Shown piece by piece: positions 1-8,627 of a stretch of 64,000 nucleotides of DNA; positions within the stretch are counted from its first letter, which is position 1; every line of letters begins with the position of its first letter. The position numbers were made by a program, and so were the translations under genes. The stretch covers positions 62,001-126,000 of the forward strand of contig JANNJM010000087.1 of assembly GCA_031395645.1 (NCBI GenBank). Reading direction: 5' to 3'. Under the pieces are notes generated by a model, which had not been told where the DNA came from, did no database searches, and was given only the letters and a program-made list of their open reading frames with translations. Source of the stretch: SHZI01 sp031395645. GTDB lineage: Bacteria > Pseudomonadota > Gammaproteobacteria > Steroidobacterales > GCA-2729495.

Positions 1-449
1 GTCAGCAGGGCGTTGATGAGCCGGATGATGGGCGCATCGTCATCGCTCTCGAGCAGGTCGGACGGTTCGGGCAGGTCCTGGGCGACGAGGAACAGGTCGG
101 TGTCCTCACCCAGGCCATCCACCATCTGCATGGTGTTGTTTGATTCACGCTCATAGGTTTGCTGCAGCTGCCGGTCAAACTCGGCCGGTGCCACCACCTG
201 CATACGCATGGCACCGTCTACGAAGCGCCGGACCTCCGAGATAGCGGCCAGCTTCGCATCCGAGCGGACGATGGTCAGCGGGCGGCCATCCAGCAGGCCG
301 TTGATCAGCACGCCATGGCGTTTGGCAAAGGCGAAAGGCAGCACGTAGCGCCGCACCTCAGGTGGCAGCTGGGCGACGGCTGCCGGAACACGCGCAATCG
401 GGCGTACGTCATCCAGATCGTCAAGGAGATCAGGAGCCGCTGGGTTCAT
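1..449 (-). CDS. gspE: Type II secretion ATPase GspE, N-terminal part (cut by left edge)
   Basis: GspE is the cytoplasmic hexameric ATPase that powers pseudopilus assembly in the type II secretion system. Only about 149 codons are in the window, read leftwards from an ATG at 449; the frame stays open to base 1. The translation contains LPFAFAKRHGVLINGLLDG and, near the edge, DLLESDDDAPIIRLINALL, both hallmarks of the GspE N-terminal domain, which docks on GspL. The catalytic Walker and Asp-box region lies outside. The start overlaps the gspD 3' end by 20 nt, so translation is probably coupled. Family assignment is firm; nothing can be said about intactness. Confidence 0.9.
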   Translation of the reverse strand, partial: MNPAAPDLLDDLDDVRPIARVPAAVAQLPPEVRRYVLPFAFAKRHGVLINGLLDGRPLTIVRSDAKLAAISEVRRFVDGAMRMQVVAPAEFDRQLQQTYERESNNTMQMVDGLGEDTDLFLVAQDLPEPSDLLESDDDAPIIRLINALL

Positions 450-2538
450 TGGCAGGACCCTCCGGTACAACGCGCAGGTCAATCACAGGGGGTTCCGGGG
501 CCGTGGGTGTGGCCGACGCTCCCGGGTCGCTCGTGGATCCAGCAGGTAACGGGGTCGTCTGGCGTTCCGCCGGTTGCACCATGGGCGGCAGCGTGGGGCG
601 TTTGGTCAGTGGCATCAGGCGTGGTTTCTTGGGACGAATGCCCAGTTGCTCATCCCGGATGTAGTTGTATTTCGCGTTGGTCTCAAACGCGGCCGTGTCG
701 TCGTCCCGAAGAATAGTCGGTCGGATAAAGACCATCAGATTGGTCTTCTTCTTGCTGGTGCTGTCTGAGCGGAACAGTGCGCCGATCAGCGGTATGCGCC
801 CAAGGATCGGCACGCGCTGCTGGGTTTCATCCACCTGTTCCTGGATCAGGCCGCCCAGGACTAGCGTGCCGCCATCCTCGACGATCACCGTGGTGTTGAT
901 GGTCCGGTTGGAGGTAATGAGGTCGACTGCCTGAGTGCTCTGCGAGAGCGAGGATATCTCCTGTTCGATTTTCAGGCGGACGGCGTCGCCTTCGTTGATC
1001 TGGGGGGTCAGTTTCAGCGACAGACCGACCTGCTCCCGCTGGACGGTCTGGAAGGGATTGACCGACGCGTTGGCGCCGCCGCCGGTTGCGCCGGTGTTGG
1101 TGAAACTGCCGGTGACGAAGGGCACCTCCTGGCCGACCTTGATCTCGGCCTCCTCGTTGTCGAGCGTCACGATGATCGGCGTGCCGATGATGTTCGTCGT
1201 GCCGTCCGATTCCAGTGCCTCGATGATCGCGGCAAAGCTCAGGCCGGAATCCTCGAGCCTGCCGAGGCCGAGGGTCAGACCATTGCCAATGAGAGAGCCT
1301 GCGGCAGCTACGCCCGTGCCATCGCCGGCGAGGATGGATCCGCCGATGCCAACAATACCGGTGGTCTTGTCGAACTTGGTCAGGCCAACTGCATTGTTAA
1401 GGTCCTTGTCGCCGATCGCCCAGGTGACGCCCAGCTCGGCAGCCTTGTCCGTGGTGACCTCGACGATGATGGCCTCGACCATGACCTGGGCCCGGCGGAT
1501 ATCAAGCTTGTCGATGACCGCAATCATCGACTTCATGGTCTTCGGTGGTGCCGTGATGATCAGGGCATTGGTCGCCTCGTCGGCCCAGATGCTCACTTCG
1601 CCGCGCTGTGCAGGTGGGGCCGCATCCTTGCCCACTGCCGCCTGGGCGCCGCTGCCGGAGTACTGGCTCTGCAGCTTGGTGGCCAGGTCCACGGCATCCG
1701 TATAACGGAGGTAGCGCACCTGGGTGTCGCCGCCTTCCTCAAGCGGAGTGTCCAGGTGCGTGATCAGGGCCCGGTAGCGGAGCCGCGTGGCCTTGTCACC
1801 GGTCACGAGGACGCTGTTGGTGCGCTCGTCGGCAACGACCGTGATCGCGGGGCCACCGGCTTCTGCCTGCTGGTTACCCTGTTTAAGGGCGGCAACGATT
1901 TTGACAATTTCGGAAGCTGAGGCGTGTTCCAGCCGGATCACCTCATAGTCCTGGTCAGCGGCCTGATCGATGCGGGCCACGATGCGCACCATGCGGTCCA
2001 CGTTGGAGACCCGGTCGCTGATGATCAGCAGATTGGAAGGTGGGTGCGCGGCCAGGTGGCCGTACTGGGGGATCAGCGGCCGCAGGATCGGGACGAGTTG
2101 TGCGGCCGAGACATTCTGTACCGTAATCACGCGGGTCACGATGTCATCCGGTCGTCCGCCGCCGGGCTCACCTTCCGCACCGGGAACCTGGCGGGCGTTG
2201 GCGTCCGGGAGAATCTTGATGACGTTGCCGGCCGGCACCGCCACGAAGCCGTAGACGGACAGGATGGACAGGAAGGCCTCGTAAAAGGCGTCCGGGCTCA
2301 TTGGCACCGAGGACAACATGGTGACTTCGGCCTTGACCCGCGGGTCCAGGATGAAATTCTTGCCCGTCACTTCGCCGACAGCCTCGATGATCTGCCGGAT
2401 GTCTGCGTCCTTGTAGTTGGGCGTGATGGTAGCCTGCTGTGCCCGCAGCGTCGGGGCGGCAACCATCGCCAGCAGGGTCAGCGCCATGCTGGCCCAATGG
2501 CTGTGGCTGGTCTTTGGACGTTGGCCTGACTGGTTCAC
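430..2538 (-). CDS. gspD: Type II secretion outer-membrane secretin GspD
   Basis: This protein forms the outer-membrane channel of the type II secretion system. It has 702 residues, normal for GspD. A Sec signal peptide ends near residue 33 (LTLLAMVAAPTLRAQQ). The N0 domain follows (ITPNYKDADIRQIIEAVGEV), then the repeated N1-N3 ring domains with RTNSVLVTGD-type motifs, and the secretin core from about residue 360 (VMVEAIIVEVT, VGQEVPFVTGSF, LKLTPQI, GGLIQEQVDETQQRVPILG). The C-terminal 60-70 residues are Pro/Thr-rich and resemble the variable S-domain that binds a pilotin. It lies between gspC (4-nt ATGA overlap) and gspE. Confidence 0.96.
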   Translation of the reverse strand: MNQSGQRPKTSHSHWASMALTLLAMVAAPTLRAQQATITPNYKDADIRQIIEAVGEVTGKNFILDPRVKAEVTMLSSVPMSPDAFYEAFLSILSVYGFVAVPAGNVIKILPDANARQVPGAEGEPGGGRPDDIVTRVITVQNVSAAQLVPILRPLIPQYGHLAAHPPSNLLIISDRVSNVDRMVRIVARIDQAADQDYEVIRLEHASASEIVKIVAALKQGNQQAEAGGPAITVVADERTNSVLVTGDKATRLRYRALITHLDTPLEEGGDTQVRYLRYTDAVDLATKLQSQYSGSGAQAAVGKDAAPPAQRGEVSIWADEATNALIITAPPKTMKSMIAVIDKLDIRRAQVMVEAIIVEVTTDKAAELGVTWAIGDKDLNNAVGLTKFDKTTGIVGIGGSILAGDGTGVAAAGSLIGNGLTLGLGRLEDSGLSFAAIIEALESDGTTNIIGTPIIVTLDNEEAEIKVGQEVPFVTGSFTNTGATGGGANASVNPFQTVQREQVGLSLKLTPQINEGDAVRLKIEQEISSLSQSTQAVDLITSNRTINTTVIVEDGGTLVLGGLIQEQVDETQQRVPILGRIPLIGALFRSDSTSKKKTNLMVFIRPTILRDDDTAAFETNAKYNYIRDEQLGIRPKKPRLMPLTKRPTLPPMVQPAERQTTPLPAGSTSDPGASATPTAPEPPVIDLRVVPEGPANEPSGS

Positions 2539-3455
2539 TGCGTCGCTCCGGCGGCGTTGATCTGCGTCATGTTGAGCGACAGCACCTGAGGCTGGCCATC
2601 ACGCTCGACGGTGACCGTGACCTGGGGGGCGTCGCCCAGGCTGCGAAAGACTTCCATCCCCTGTGCGGGATTGTTCAGCGCGATACCGTTGATTTCCGTG
2701 ACGAGATCGCCAGCGCGCAGTCCCAGTGACGCAAACTGCTGGCGGTTTGGTCCCGGATAGATCCGGTAACCCTTCAGCTGACCATTGGGCATGAACGGTT
2801 GTGGCCGTACAACTTCAAGAAACCCTGCTGCATTCTGCGCGACGAGCTCCTGGACGTTTGGCTGGACCGCATTGCTGCCGAAGGGTGCTGGCGAGAATCC
2901 TGGTGCAGGCGCCCCCGCGCCGCCCTGGCCCTCCCTGGGCAACCGCAGGACCTCCAGTTGGCCCCCGCGCGCAAGGATGACCCGGTCCGCCTGGATCTGC
3001 TGCACCGTGGCCCCGCCCGGCAACGTGGAGTTCACAAAATAGACGTGTTCGCTGCCGCTGCCGTCCGCGATGATGGCGTGTGCGAAACGGGGGTCGTCTG
3101 CCGCAATGGCACCGCGGAGCTGGAGGGCGAGGCTCGTGTCGGGGGCTGAGAGTGCTGCATCCCCGGTGAGCGGCGGTGGCTCGTTCGAGACTTCTCCGAA
3201 CAAATGGGCTGCGGTAATGGTGGCGTAGTCGGTGAGCCCGGAAGCCGGCTGACCCGCCTGGGGCAGCAGCGCAGGCGGCTGCCAGGGCGGGCGCGGTCCG
3301 GCTGGATAAGCGAGCCAGAAGAGGCGGGCGAGGTAGTAACCAATCAGGACGACAGTCACAACCGACACGGCGAGTGGCAGGTGCTCATTGGCACGCGCAA
3401 TCGCAAGCGTCGGCGTTGGTCCGCCGAAACGGGAGACTAGATCCGGAATGTTCAC
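2535..3455 (-). CDS. gspC: Type II secretion inner-membrane protein GspC
   Basis: GspC links the inner-membrane platform to the GspD secretin and takes part in substrate selection. The 306-residue protein has a short cytoplasmic N terminus, one transmembrane helix at about residues 28-50 (LAVSVVTVVLIGYYLARLF), a Pro-rich linker, the periplasmic homology region (LQLRGAIAADDPRFAHAII) and a C-terminal PDZ domain (LGLRAGDLVTEINGIALNN). It is first in a leftward operon and overlaps gspD by 4 nt. A candidate promoter lies just upstream. The PDZ-containing form is the one seen in Pseudomonas, Xanthomonas and Vibrio systems. Confidence 0.93.
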   Translation of the reverse strand: MNIPDLVSRFGGPTPTLAIARANEHLPLAVSVVTVVLIGYYLARLFWLAYPAGPRPPWQPPALLPQAGQPASGLTDYATITAAHLFGEVSNEPPPLTGDAALSAPDTSLALQLRGAIAADDPRFAHAIIADGSGSEHVYFVNSTLPGGATVQQIQADRVILARGGQLEVLRLPREGQGGAGAPAPGFSPAPFGSNAVQPNVQELVAQNAAGFLEVVRPQPFMPNGQLKGYRIYPGPNRQQFASLGLRAGDLVTEINGIALNNPAQGMEVFRSLGDAPQVTVTVERDGQPQVLSLNMTQINAAGATQ

Positions 3456-3767
3456 AGAAACCCAAGAAACTTAAGGGGATTTAGCATAATCAGGTACTGG
3501 GTAGGGAGCAACCATTGAATCATCTGCCGGTGCCCGCATATCAGTTCCTGCCCGCCAGTTGCCGATTAGAGCCCGTCGCGCTCCCATCGGACCGTGACGG
3601 GCTGCACACACCGCAGCACAGCCTGGTTCAGGCCCCATTAACCGCGGCTGATCGGTGGCGTTGCGCGGTACGGAATCCGCGCCACTGCTCGGAAACGAAT
3701 ACGCTACTATCGTTGGTGCTAAAGATTCGCGGCAACACGACGACTTCATTCTCTCGGGCGGCGTTGA
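3456..3767. other. Divergent intergenic region gspC/clpS
   Basis: These 312 bases separate the leftward gsp operon from the rightward clpSA operon and carry no convincing gene; open frames crossing it are antisense extensions. The left end holds the candidate gsp promoter. A -10-like TACTAT at 3705-3710 could serve clpS, but no good -35 box was found in front of it. No repeat or structured RNA was recognised. Confidence 0.6.
3483..3511 (-). promoter_or_regulatory. Candidate sigma70 promoter of the gsp operon
   Basis: On the minus strand TTGCTC (3511-3506) is separated by 17 nt from TATGCT (3488-3483). This would place the transcript start roughly 20 nt upstream of the gspC ATG. The match was made by eye and the -35 box is weak. 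Confidence 0.4.
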
Positions 3768-4106
3768 ATGAGCAACGATAGTGACAAGGAACTGACCCGC
3801 CGCATGGACGACGGCCGGGGCCTTGCGCTTGAGGAGGCGCGACCTCAGGTCAAACGTCCGCCGCTCTACCGGGTGGTGTTGCTGAATGACGACTACACGC
3901 CCATGGAGTTCGTCGTCGAAGTACTGGAGCTCATTTTCGCGATGGACCGGCAAAAGGCCACGCGGGTCATGCTGGAGGTTCATACCCGAGGCAAGGGAGT
4001 GTGCGGCGTGTTTACCTACGAAATCGCGGAAACGAAGGTGGCGCAGGTCGGTGCCTACGCCCAGCAGCATCAGCATCCGCTTCTTTGCACCCTTGAGGAA
4101 ACGTAA
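3768..4106 (+). CDS. clpS: ATP-dependent Clp protease adaptor ClpS
   Basis: ClpS is the N-recognin that delivers proteins with destabilising N-terminal Leu, Phe, Tyr or Trp to ClpAP. The 112-residue protein has a flexible N-terminal extension followed by the conserved core: PPLYRVVLLNDDYTPMEFVV, with the NDDYTPMEFV signature that forms the N-degron pocket, and the VHTRGKGVCGVFTYEIAETK segment carrying a conserved His. The ATG at 3768 gives the usual family length. clpA begins 5 nt downstream, and aat is encoded about 2.6 kb further on the other strand. Confidence 0.96.
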   Translation: MSNDSDKELTRRMDDGRGLALEEARPQVKRPPLYRVVLLNDDYTPMEFVVEVLELIFAMDRQKATRVMLEVHTRGKGVCGVFTYEIAETKVAQVGAYAQQHQHPLLCTLEET

Positions 4107-4111
4107 CAGTC

Positions 4112-6394
4112 ATGTTGAGCAGTGAACTCGAGTACTGCCTGAACGAGGCTTTCCAGCAGGCCCGGACCAAGCGTCACGAGTACATGACGGTGGAGCATCT
4201 GCTGCTCGCCATCGTCGACGTGCCAACGGTAACCGAGATACTCAAAGGCTGCGGTGCCGATCTGGTGCGTTTGCGCCGCGATCTCGAGCAGTTCATCGAT
4301 GAGTCTACCCCCCGGCTTGCCGAGGGTAGTGACCATGACGTCCAGCCGACGCTCGGCTTCCAGCGGGTCCTTCAGCGTGCAGTGTTTCACGTGCAGTCGA
4401 GTGGCAAGAAGGAAGTCCGGGGCGAAAACGTGCTCGTGGCGATCTTTGGCGAGAAACAGGCCCACGCGGTCTACCTGCTTGGCCTTCAGGACGTCACTCG
4501 TCTCGATGTCGTCAATTTTATTTCCCACGGCTTGTCGAAACTCAGAGACGACCCGGCAGCACCGAAGAGCCAGTCAGGGGATGGTGAGGAAGGCGACGGA
4601 GACGGCACAGGCAGTGCGCTGGACAACTACGCCACCAACCTTAACAAGCGGGCCCGGGAGGGCAAGATCGATCCCCTGATCGGCCGCGAACTCGAAGTGG
4701 AACGGACCATTCAGATCCTGTGCCGTCGGCGCAAGAACAACCCCCTGTACGTAGGGGAAGCCGGCGTCGGCAAGACCGCGATTGCCGAGGGACTCGCCAA
4801 GATGATCGTCGAGGGCAGGGTTCCGGAAGTCCTTGCCAATTGCACGATCTATGCGCTGGACATGGGCTCCCTGCTGGCCGGCACCAAATACCGCGGTGAC
4901 TTCGAGAAGCGCTTCAAGGCCGTAATCAAGGAACTTGGCAAGGACCCGGGTGCGATCCTTTTTATCGACGAGATTCACACGGTGATCGGCGCGGGTGCTG
5001 CCTCCGGAGGGGTCCTCGACGCCTCGAACCTTATCAAGCCAGTCCTGTCGAGCGGCGAACTGCGCTGCATTGGCTCGACGACCTATCGGGAATACCGGGG
5101 CGTATTCGAAAAGGACCAGGCGCTGGCCCGCCGGTTCCAGAAGATCGATATCACTGAGCCGACCATTCCGCAGACCATCGAGATCCTGCGCGGTCTGAAG
5201 ACCCGCTTCGAGGAGTACCACAGCATCAGCTACTCGGATGCTGCCATCGTTGCCGCCGTTGAGCTATCCGCACGGCACATCAATGAGCGTCAGCTGCCTG
5301 ACAAGGCCATCGATGTGATCGATGAGGCTGGTGCCAGTGTGCGGCTCGAGCCCGCGGCTACCCGGACCAGCGAAGTGGGCGTCATCCAGATTGAAAATGT
5401 AATTGCAAAGATTGCCCGGATTCCGCCAAAGAGCGTCTCGGCATCTGATCGGGATCAACTCCGGAACCTGGAGCGCGACCTCAAGCTCGTGATCTTCGGT
5501 CAGGACAAGGCAGTATCAGCCCTGTCAGCTGCCATCAAGATGGCACGCTCCGGGTTACGGGAGCCTGAGAAGCCGGTCGGAGCCTTTCTGTTTGCCGGAC
5601 CCACCGGCGTCGGCAAGACAGAAGTTACCCGTCAGCTCGCGCATTGCCTGGGCATCGAGCTTATTCGCTTCGACATGTCGGAGTACATGGAGCGGCACAC
5701 GGTCTCGCGCCTGATCGGTGCACCGCCGGGCTATGTCGGTTTTGATCAGGGTGGGTTGTTGACCGAAGCGATCAGCAAGCATCCGCATGCCGTCCTGCTG
5801 CTTGATGAGATTGAAAAAGCCCACCCCGAAGTGTTTAACCTGCTGTTGCAGGTCATGGATCACGGCACGCTGACCGACAACAACGGCCGCAAGGCCGATT
5901 TCCGTAACGTCATTCTCGTGATGACCACTAATGCGGGCGCTCAGGAGATGGGCAGGGCCTCGATGGGCTTCACTGAACAGGACAACAGCACGGATGGCAT
6001 GGCGATCATCAATCGCATGTTCACGCCGGAGTTCCGCAACCGGCTGGACACGATCATCCAGTTTGCCCCGCTGGGTCCGGAAGCAGTCCTGCGTGTCGTC
6101 GACAAGCTCGTGATGGAGCTCGAGGCACAGCTCGACAAGAACGCGGTGACCATCGAGCTCGAACCGGCAGCGCGCCAGTGGATCGCCGACAAGGGCTATG
6201 ATCCGAAAATGGGTGCCCGGCCCATGGCGCGGGTTATTCAGGAGCAGATCAAGCGGCCACTCGCCGAGCAGCTGTTGTTCGGTGACCTGGCCAAGGGTGG
6301 TCACGTCCGGATCATGCTGGACGTCCACGGTGAAATTCAGATGCTGAGTACCCCTGCCATCCGGAGTCTCGAGCACATTCCCGATCCGGCCTGA
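4112..6394 (+). CDS. clpA: ATP-dependent Clp protease ATP-binding subunit ClpA
   Basis: ClpA is the AAA+ unfoldase partner of ClpP. At 760 residues it has the usual ClpA length. The N-domain with two Clp repeats (residues 1-145) is followed by an acidic linker and two ATPase modules. D1 has Walker A GEAGVGKTAIAEG near residue 215 and Walker B ILFIDEIHTVIGAG. D2 has Walker A GPTGVGKTEVTR near residue 495 and Walker B LLLDEIEKAHPEV. There is no long ClpB-type middle coiled coil. It follows clpS after 5 nt. The stop codon lies in a 13-bp tandem duplication. No clpP is present in the window. Confidence 0.97.
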   Translation: MLSSELEYCLNEAFQQARTKRHEYMTVEHLLLAIVDVPTVTEILKGCGADLVRLRRDLEQFIDESTPRLAEGSDHDVQPTLGFQRVLQRAVFHVQSSGKKEVRGENVLVAIFGEKQAHAVYLLGLQDVTRLDVVNFISHGLSKLRDDPAAPKSQSGDGEEGDGDGTGSALDNYATNLNKRAREGKIDPLIGRELEVERTIQILCRRRKNNPLYVGEAGVGKTAIAEGLAKMIVEGRVPEVLANCTIYALDMGSLLAGTKYRGDFEKRFKAVIKELGKDPGAILFIDEIHTVIGAGAASGGVLDASNLIKPVLSSGELRCIGSTTYREYRGVFEKDQALARRFQKIDITEPTIPQTIEILRGLKTRFEEYHSISYSDAAIVAAVELSARHINERQLPDKAIDVIDEAGASVRLEPAATRTSEVGVIQIENVIAKIARIPPKSVSASDRDQLRNLERDLKLVIFGQDKAVSALSAAIKMARSGLREPEKPVGAFLFAGPTGVGKTEVTRQLAHCLGIELIRFDMSEYMERHTVSRLIGAPPGYVGFDQGGLLTEAISKHPHAVLLLDEIEKAHPEVFNLLLQVMDHGTLTDNNGRKADFRNVILVMTTNAGAQEMGRASMGFTEQDNSTDGMAIINRMFTPEFRNRLDTIIQFAPLGPEAVLRVVDKLVMELEAQLDKNAVTIELEPAARQWIADKGYDPKMGARPMARVIQEQIKRPLAEQLLFGDLAKGGHVRIMLDVHGEIQMLSTPAIRSLEHIPDPA

Positions 6395-6417
6395 GTTGGC
6401 CAGATGAGTTGGCCAGA
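6392..6417 (+). repeat. 13-bp tandem duplication spanning the clpA stop
   Basis: The unit TGAGTTGGCCAGA occurs twice without a gap (6392-6404 and 6405-6417). The first three bases of the first unit are the clpA stop codon, so the duplication leaves the protein unchanged and copies the stop. Confidence 0.9.
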
Positions 6418-6435
6418 TATGACGCCAGGCGGACG

Positions 6436-6654
6436 TTAGCGAGCGCGAAAGGTGATGCGTCCCTTGGACAGGTCGTAGGGGGTCAATTCAACCGTCACCC
6501 GGTCGCCGGTGAGGATCCGGATGTAGTTTTTCCGCATCTTTCCCGAGATGTGCGCGTTCACGATATGGCCGTTGTCGAGCGTGACTCGAAACGTCGTATT
6601 CGGGAGGGTCTCGCTGACGACTCCGTCCATCGTGATGGCTTCTTCTTTCGACAT
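6436..6654 (-). CDS. infA: Translation initiation factor IF-1
   Basis: IF-1 binds the ribosomal A site during initiation together with IF-2 and IF-3. The 72-residue protein is a single S1/OB fold with the standard signatures MSKEEAITMDGVV, NTTFRVTLDNGHIVNAHISG and KMRKNYIRILTGDRVTVELT, ending in the usual basic tail. It is read leftwards, 42 nt downstream of aat, probably as the last gene of the trxB-FemAB-aat-infA run, and converges with clpA. The infA-aat pairing is also found in Escherichia coli. Confidence 0.98.
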   Translation of the reverse strand: MSKEEAITMDGVVSETLPNTTFRVTLDNGHIVNAHISGKMRKNYIRILTGDRVTVELTPYDLSKGRITFRAR

Positions 6655-6696
6655 GGGGACTCCGGCGGAACGGGGCGCGATTGTCGTCGAACTGGT

Positions 6697-7467
6697 TCAG
6701 CCGCGCAAGGGAGCTGCGCCGTTTAAGCTCGCGGCGAGGGTGGACGTTGGGCCGGTTTTTTCCAGCCACTCGCCGGTTTGGCCGCCCGCAGGGACCATCA
6801 CCTGCAGGTGCCGCAGAAACTCCGGGCGGGGCATCAGGCGGCTGCCGAGCGAGGTCAGATGGCCCGTTGCCACCTGGCAGTCAATCAGCTGCATGCCGCG
6901 TTTCTCTACCTGCCTTACCAGTCTGACCAGCGCAACCTTGGAAGCGTCGGGGGCGCGACTGAACATCGATTCGCCGAAAAACACATCGCCGAGGGCGATT
7001 CCGTAGAGTCCCCCCACGAGTTCTGGCCCCCGCCAGGCCTCCACCGAATGCGCAAGCCCTAGCTCGTGCAGTCGTACATAGGCCGACCGCATCTCCCGTG
7101 TGATCCAGGTACCGGTCACCGCGCGTGCGTCCGCGCAGCCGTCGATCACGCCTTCGAAGTCCAGATCGATTGATACTCCATAGCAATCGCTCCGCAGGGT
7201 CCGCTTCAGACTTCTCGAAATGTGCAGCTCCCGCGGCAGGAGCACGGCACGTGGATTCGGTGACCACCAGAGAATGGGCTGCCCGGCCTCGTACCAGGGA
7301 AAGATGCCACGGCCATAGGCCGCAAGCAGACGGGCCGGAGTCAGGTCTCCGCCAACAGCGAGCAGGCCGTCCGGCTCAGTGGTTGCGCCCGCAGGATCCG
7401 GAAAGGAGTCCGGTGGATCGCCGGGTTCAAGGAACCTGACCGTCAACGCCGGCGGTGGACTGGTCAC
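6697..7467 (-). CDS. aat: Leucyl/phenylalanyl-tRNA--protein transferase
   Basis: Aat transfers Leu or Phe from aminoacyl-tRNA to N-terminal Lys/Arg of proteins, creating N-degrons read by ClpS-ClpAP. The 256-residue sequence shows the family hallmarks DGLLAVGGDLTPARLLAAY, GRGIFPWY, ILWWSPNPRAVL, TWITREMRSAY, GGLYGIALGDVFFGESMFS and LIDCQVATGHLTSLG, covering both lobes of the GNAT-like fold. The start overlaps the stop of the upstream FemAB-like gene by 4 nt. With clpS and clpA next door, the recognition side of the pathway is encoded within 4 kb. Confidence 0.97.
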   Translation of the reverse strand: MTSPPPALTVRFLEPGDPPDSFPDPAGATTEPDGLLAVGGDLTPARLLAAYGRGIFPWYEAGQPILWWSPNPRAVLLPRELHISRSLKRTLRSDCYGVSIDLDFEGVIDGCADARAVTGTWITREMRSAYVRLHELGLAHSVEAWRGPELVGGLYGIALGDVFFGESMFSRAPDASKVALVRLVRQVEKRGMQLIDCQVATGHLTSLGSRLMPRPEFLRHLQVMVPAGGQTGEWLEKTGPTSTLAASLNGAAPLRG

Positions 7468-8606
7468 GCCGTGCCCTTGCGGTAGGGCACATGGTCGCTT
7501 GCCGCCTCGATGTACTCGTCGATCTGGCTGCGTTCCCGATCCAGGTATTGGTCGATGGCAGCTCCGAACTGCGGGTGTGACAGCCAGTGCGCCGACCAGG
7601 TCTCGGTGGGAACGAAGCCGCGGCTGATCTTGTGCTCGCCCTGGGTGCCAGGCTCGAACGACTGCAAGCCCTGTTCTATGCAGTACTCGATGCCCTGGTA
7701 GTAGCAGGTCTCGAAATGCAGGCTGTGATAGTCACCCTGACTGCCCCAGTAGCGGCCGTAGAGCGTGTCTGCGCTCCGGAAACAGAGGGCTGTCGCTACC
7801 GGTTCTCCCTGACGCAGCGCCACGATGGCCAGGACGTTATCTGGCAGGACCGTGCTGATCCTCGTGAAGAAGGCGGGATTGAGGTAGGGTTCACGGCCTC
7901 GTCTCCAGAACGAACTCCCGTACAAGGGCATCAGTTGCTGCCAGAGCGAAGCATCGATCTCTCCGCCGCCAAGGCGGACAAAAGTGATGCCGGCTTCCGC
8001 CACCCGGCGACGCTCGCGTTTGGCCTTCTTCCGTTTTTCCGCCGTGAACTCGCCAAGGAACGCATCGAAATCTGCGTAACCCCGATTACGCCAGTGAAAC
8101 TGACAGTCTTTGCGCGCAAGGAATCCGGCGCGGCCAAGGAGTTCAGTTTCGCCAACGGTGGGAAAAAGCACATGGACCGATGACGCCCCGATCTGCCGTG
8201 CGAGTTCGGTCGCCCCGGAGAGCAGGGCGGTGGCCACGGTGCCGGGCCGTTCATGGGCCGCGAATAACAGGCGTGGACTGGTGGCGGGTGTGAACGGGAT
8301 GGCTGAAACCAGTTTGGGGAAATAGCGCAGCCCGGCGCGCCGATAGGCATCAGCCCATGCCCAGTCAAAGACAAACTCTCCGTAGGAGCTGGTCTTCCGG
8401 TACAGGGGCATGGCGCCAGCGAGTCGCCCCGCATCGTCCCGAAGCAGGAGATGGCACGGGTCCCAACCAGAATCCCCCCCGACGCATCCGGTGTCCTCAA
8501 GGGCCAGCAGGAATTCGTGGCGCAGAAAGGGGTACTCAGTGCCGCGCAGGTTGTTCCAGTCAGCGACTGGCACGCCGGCCAGGCCCGGCGCAATTTCAAT
8601 TCGCAC
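7464..8606 (-). CDS. FemAB-like / DUF482 (GNAT-fold) protein
   Basis: This 380-residue protein begins at a GTG and belongs to the FemAB-like family PF04339, related to GNAT and peptidoglycan-bridge aminoacyltransferases. Recognisable blocks are WDPCHLLLRDDAGRLAGAMP, EFVFDWAWADAYRRAGLRYF, FPKLVSAIPFTPATSPRLL and, in the C-terminal lobe, GRYWGSQGDYHSLHFETCYY and IEYCIEQGLQSFEPGTQGEH. The substrate is unknown for the family. It lies 21 nt after trxB and overlaps aat by 4 nt. The FemAB fold may use aminoacyl-tRNA, which makes its coupling to aat noteworthy, but that link is inference. Confidence 0.85.
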   Translation of the reverse strand: MRIEIAPGLAGVPVADWNNLRGTEYPFLRHEFLLALEDTGCVGGDSGWDPCHLLLRDDAGRLAGAMPLYRKTSSYGEFVFDWAWADAYRRAGLRYFPKLVSAIPFTPATSPRLLFAAHERPGTVATALLSGATELARQIGASSVHVLFPTVGETELLGRAGFLARKDCQFHWRNRGYADFDAFLGEFTAEKRKKAKRERRRVAEAGITFVRLGGGEIDASLWQQLMPLYGSSFWRRGREPYLNPAFFTRISTVLPDNVLAIVALRQGEPVATALCFRSADTLYGRYWGSQGDYHSLHFETCYYQGIEYCIEQGLQSFEPGTQGEHKISRGFVPTETWSAHWLSHPQFGAAIDQYLDRERSQIDEYIEAASDHVPYRKGTA

Positions 8607-8627
8607 GGTGGAAGGACGTCCGGACTC

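Noticed and set aside
3471..4076. 201-codon minus-strand frame across the gspC/clpS intergenic region
   Set aside because: Mostly antisense to clpS, and the intergenic part has no coding character or start context.
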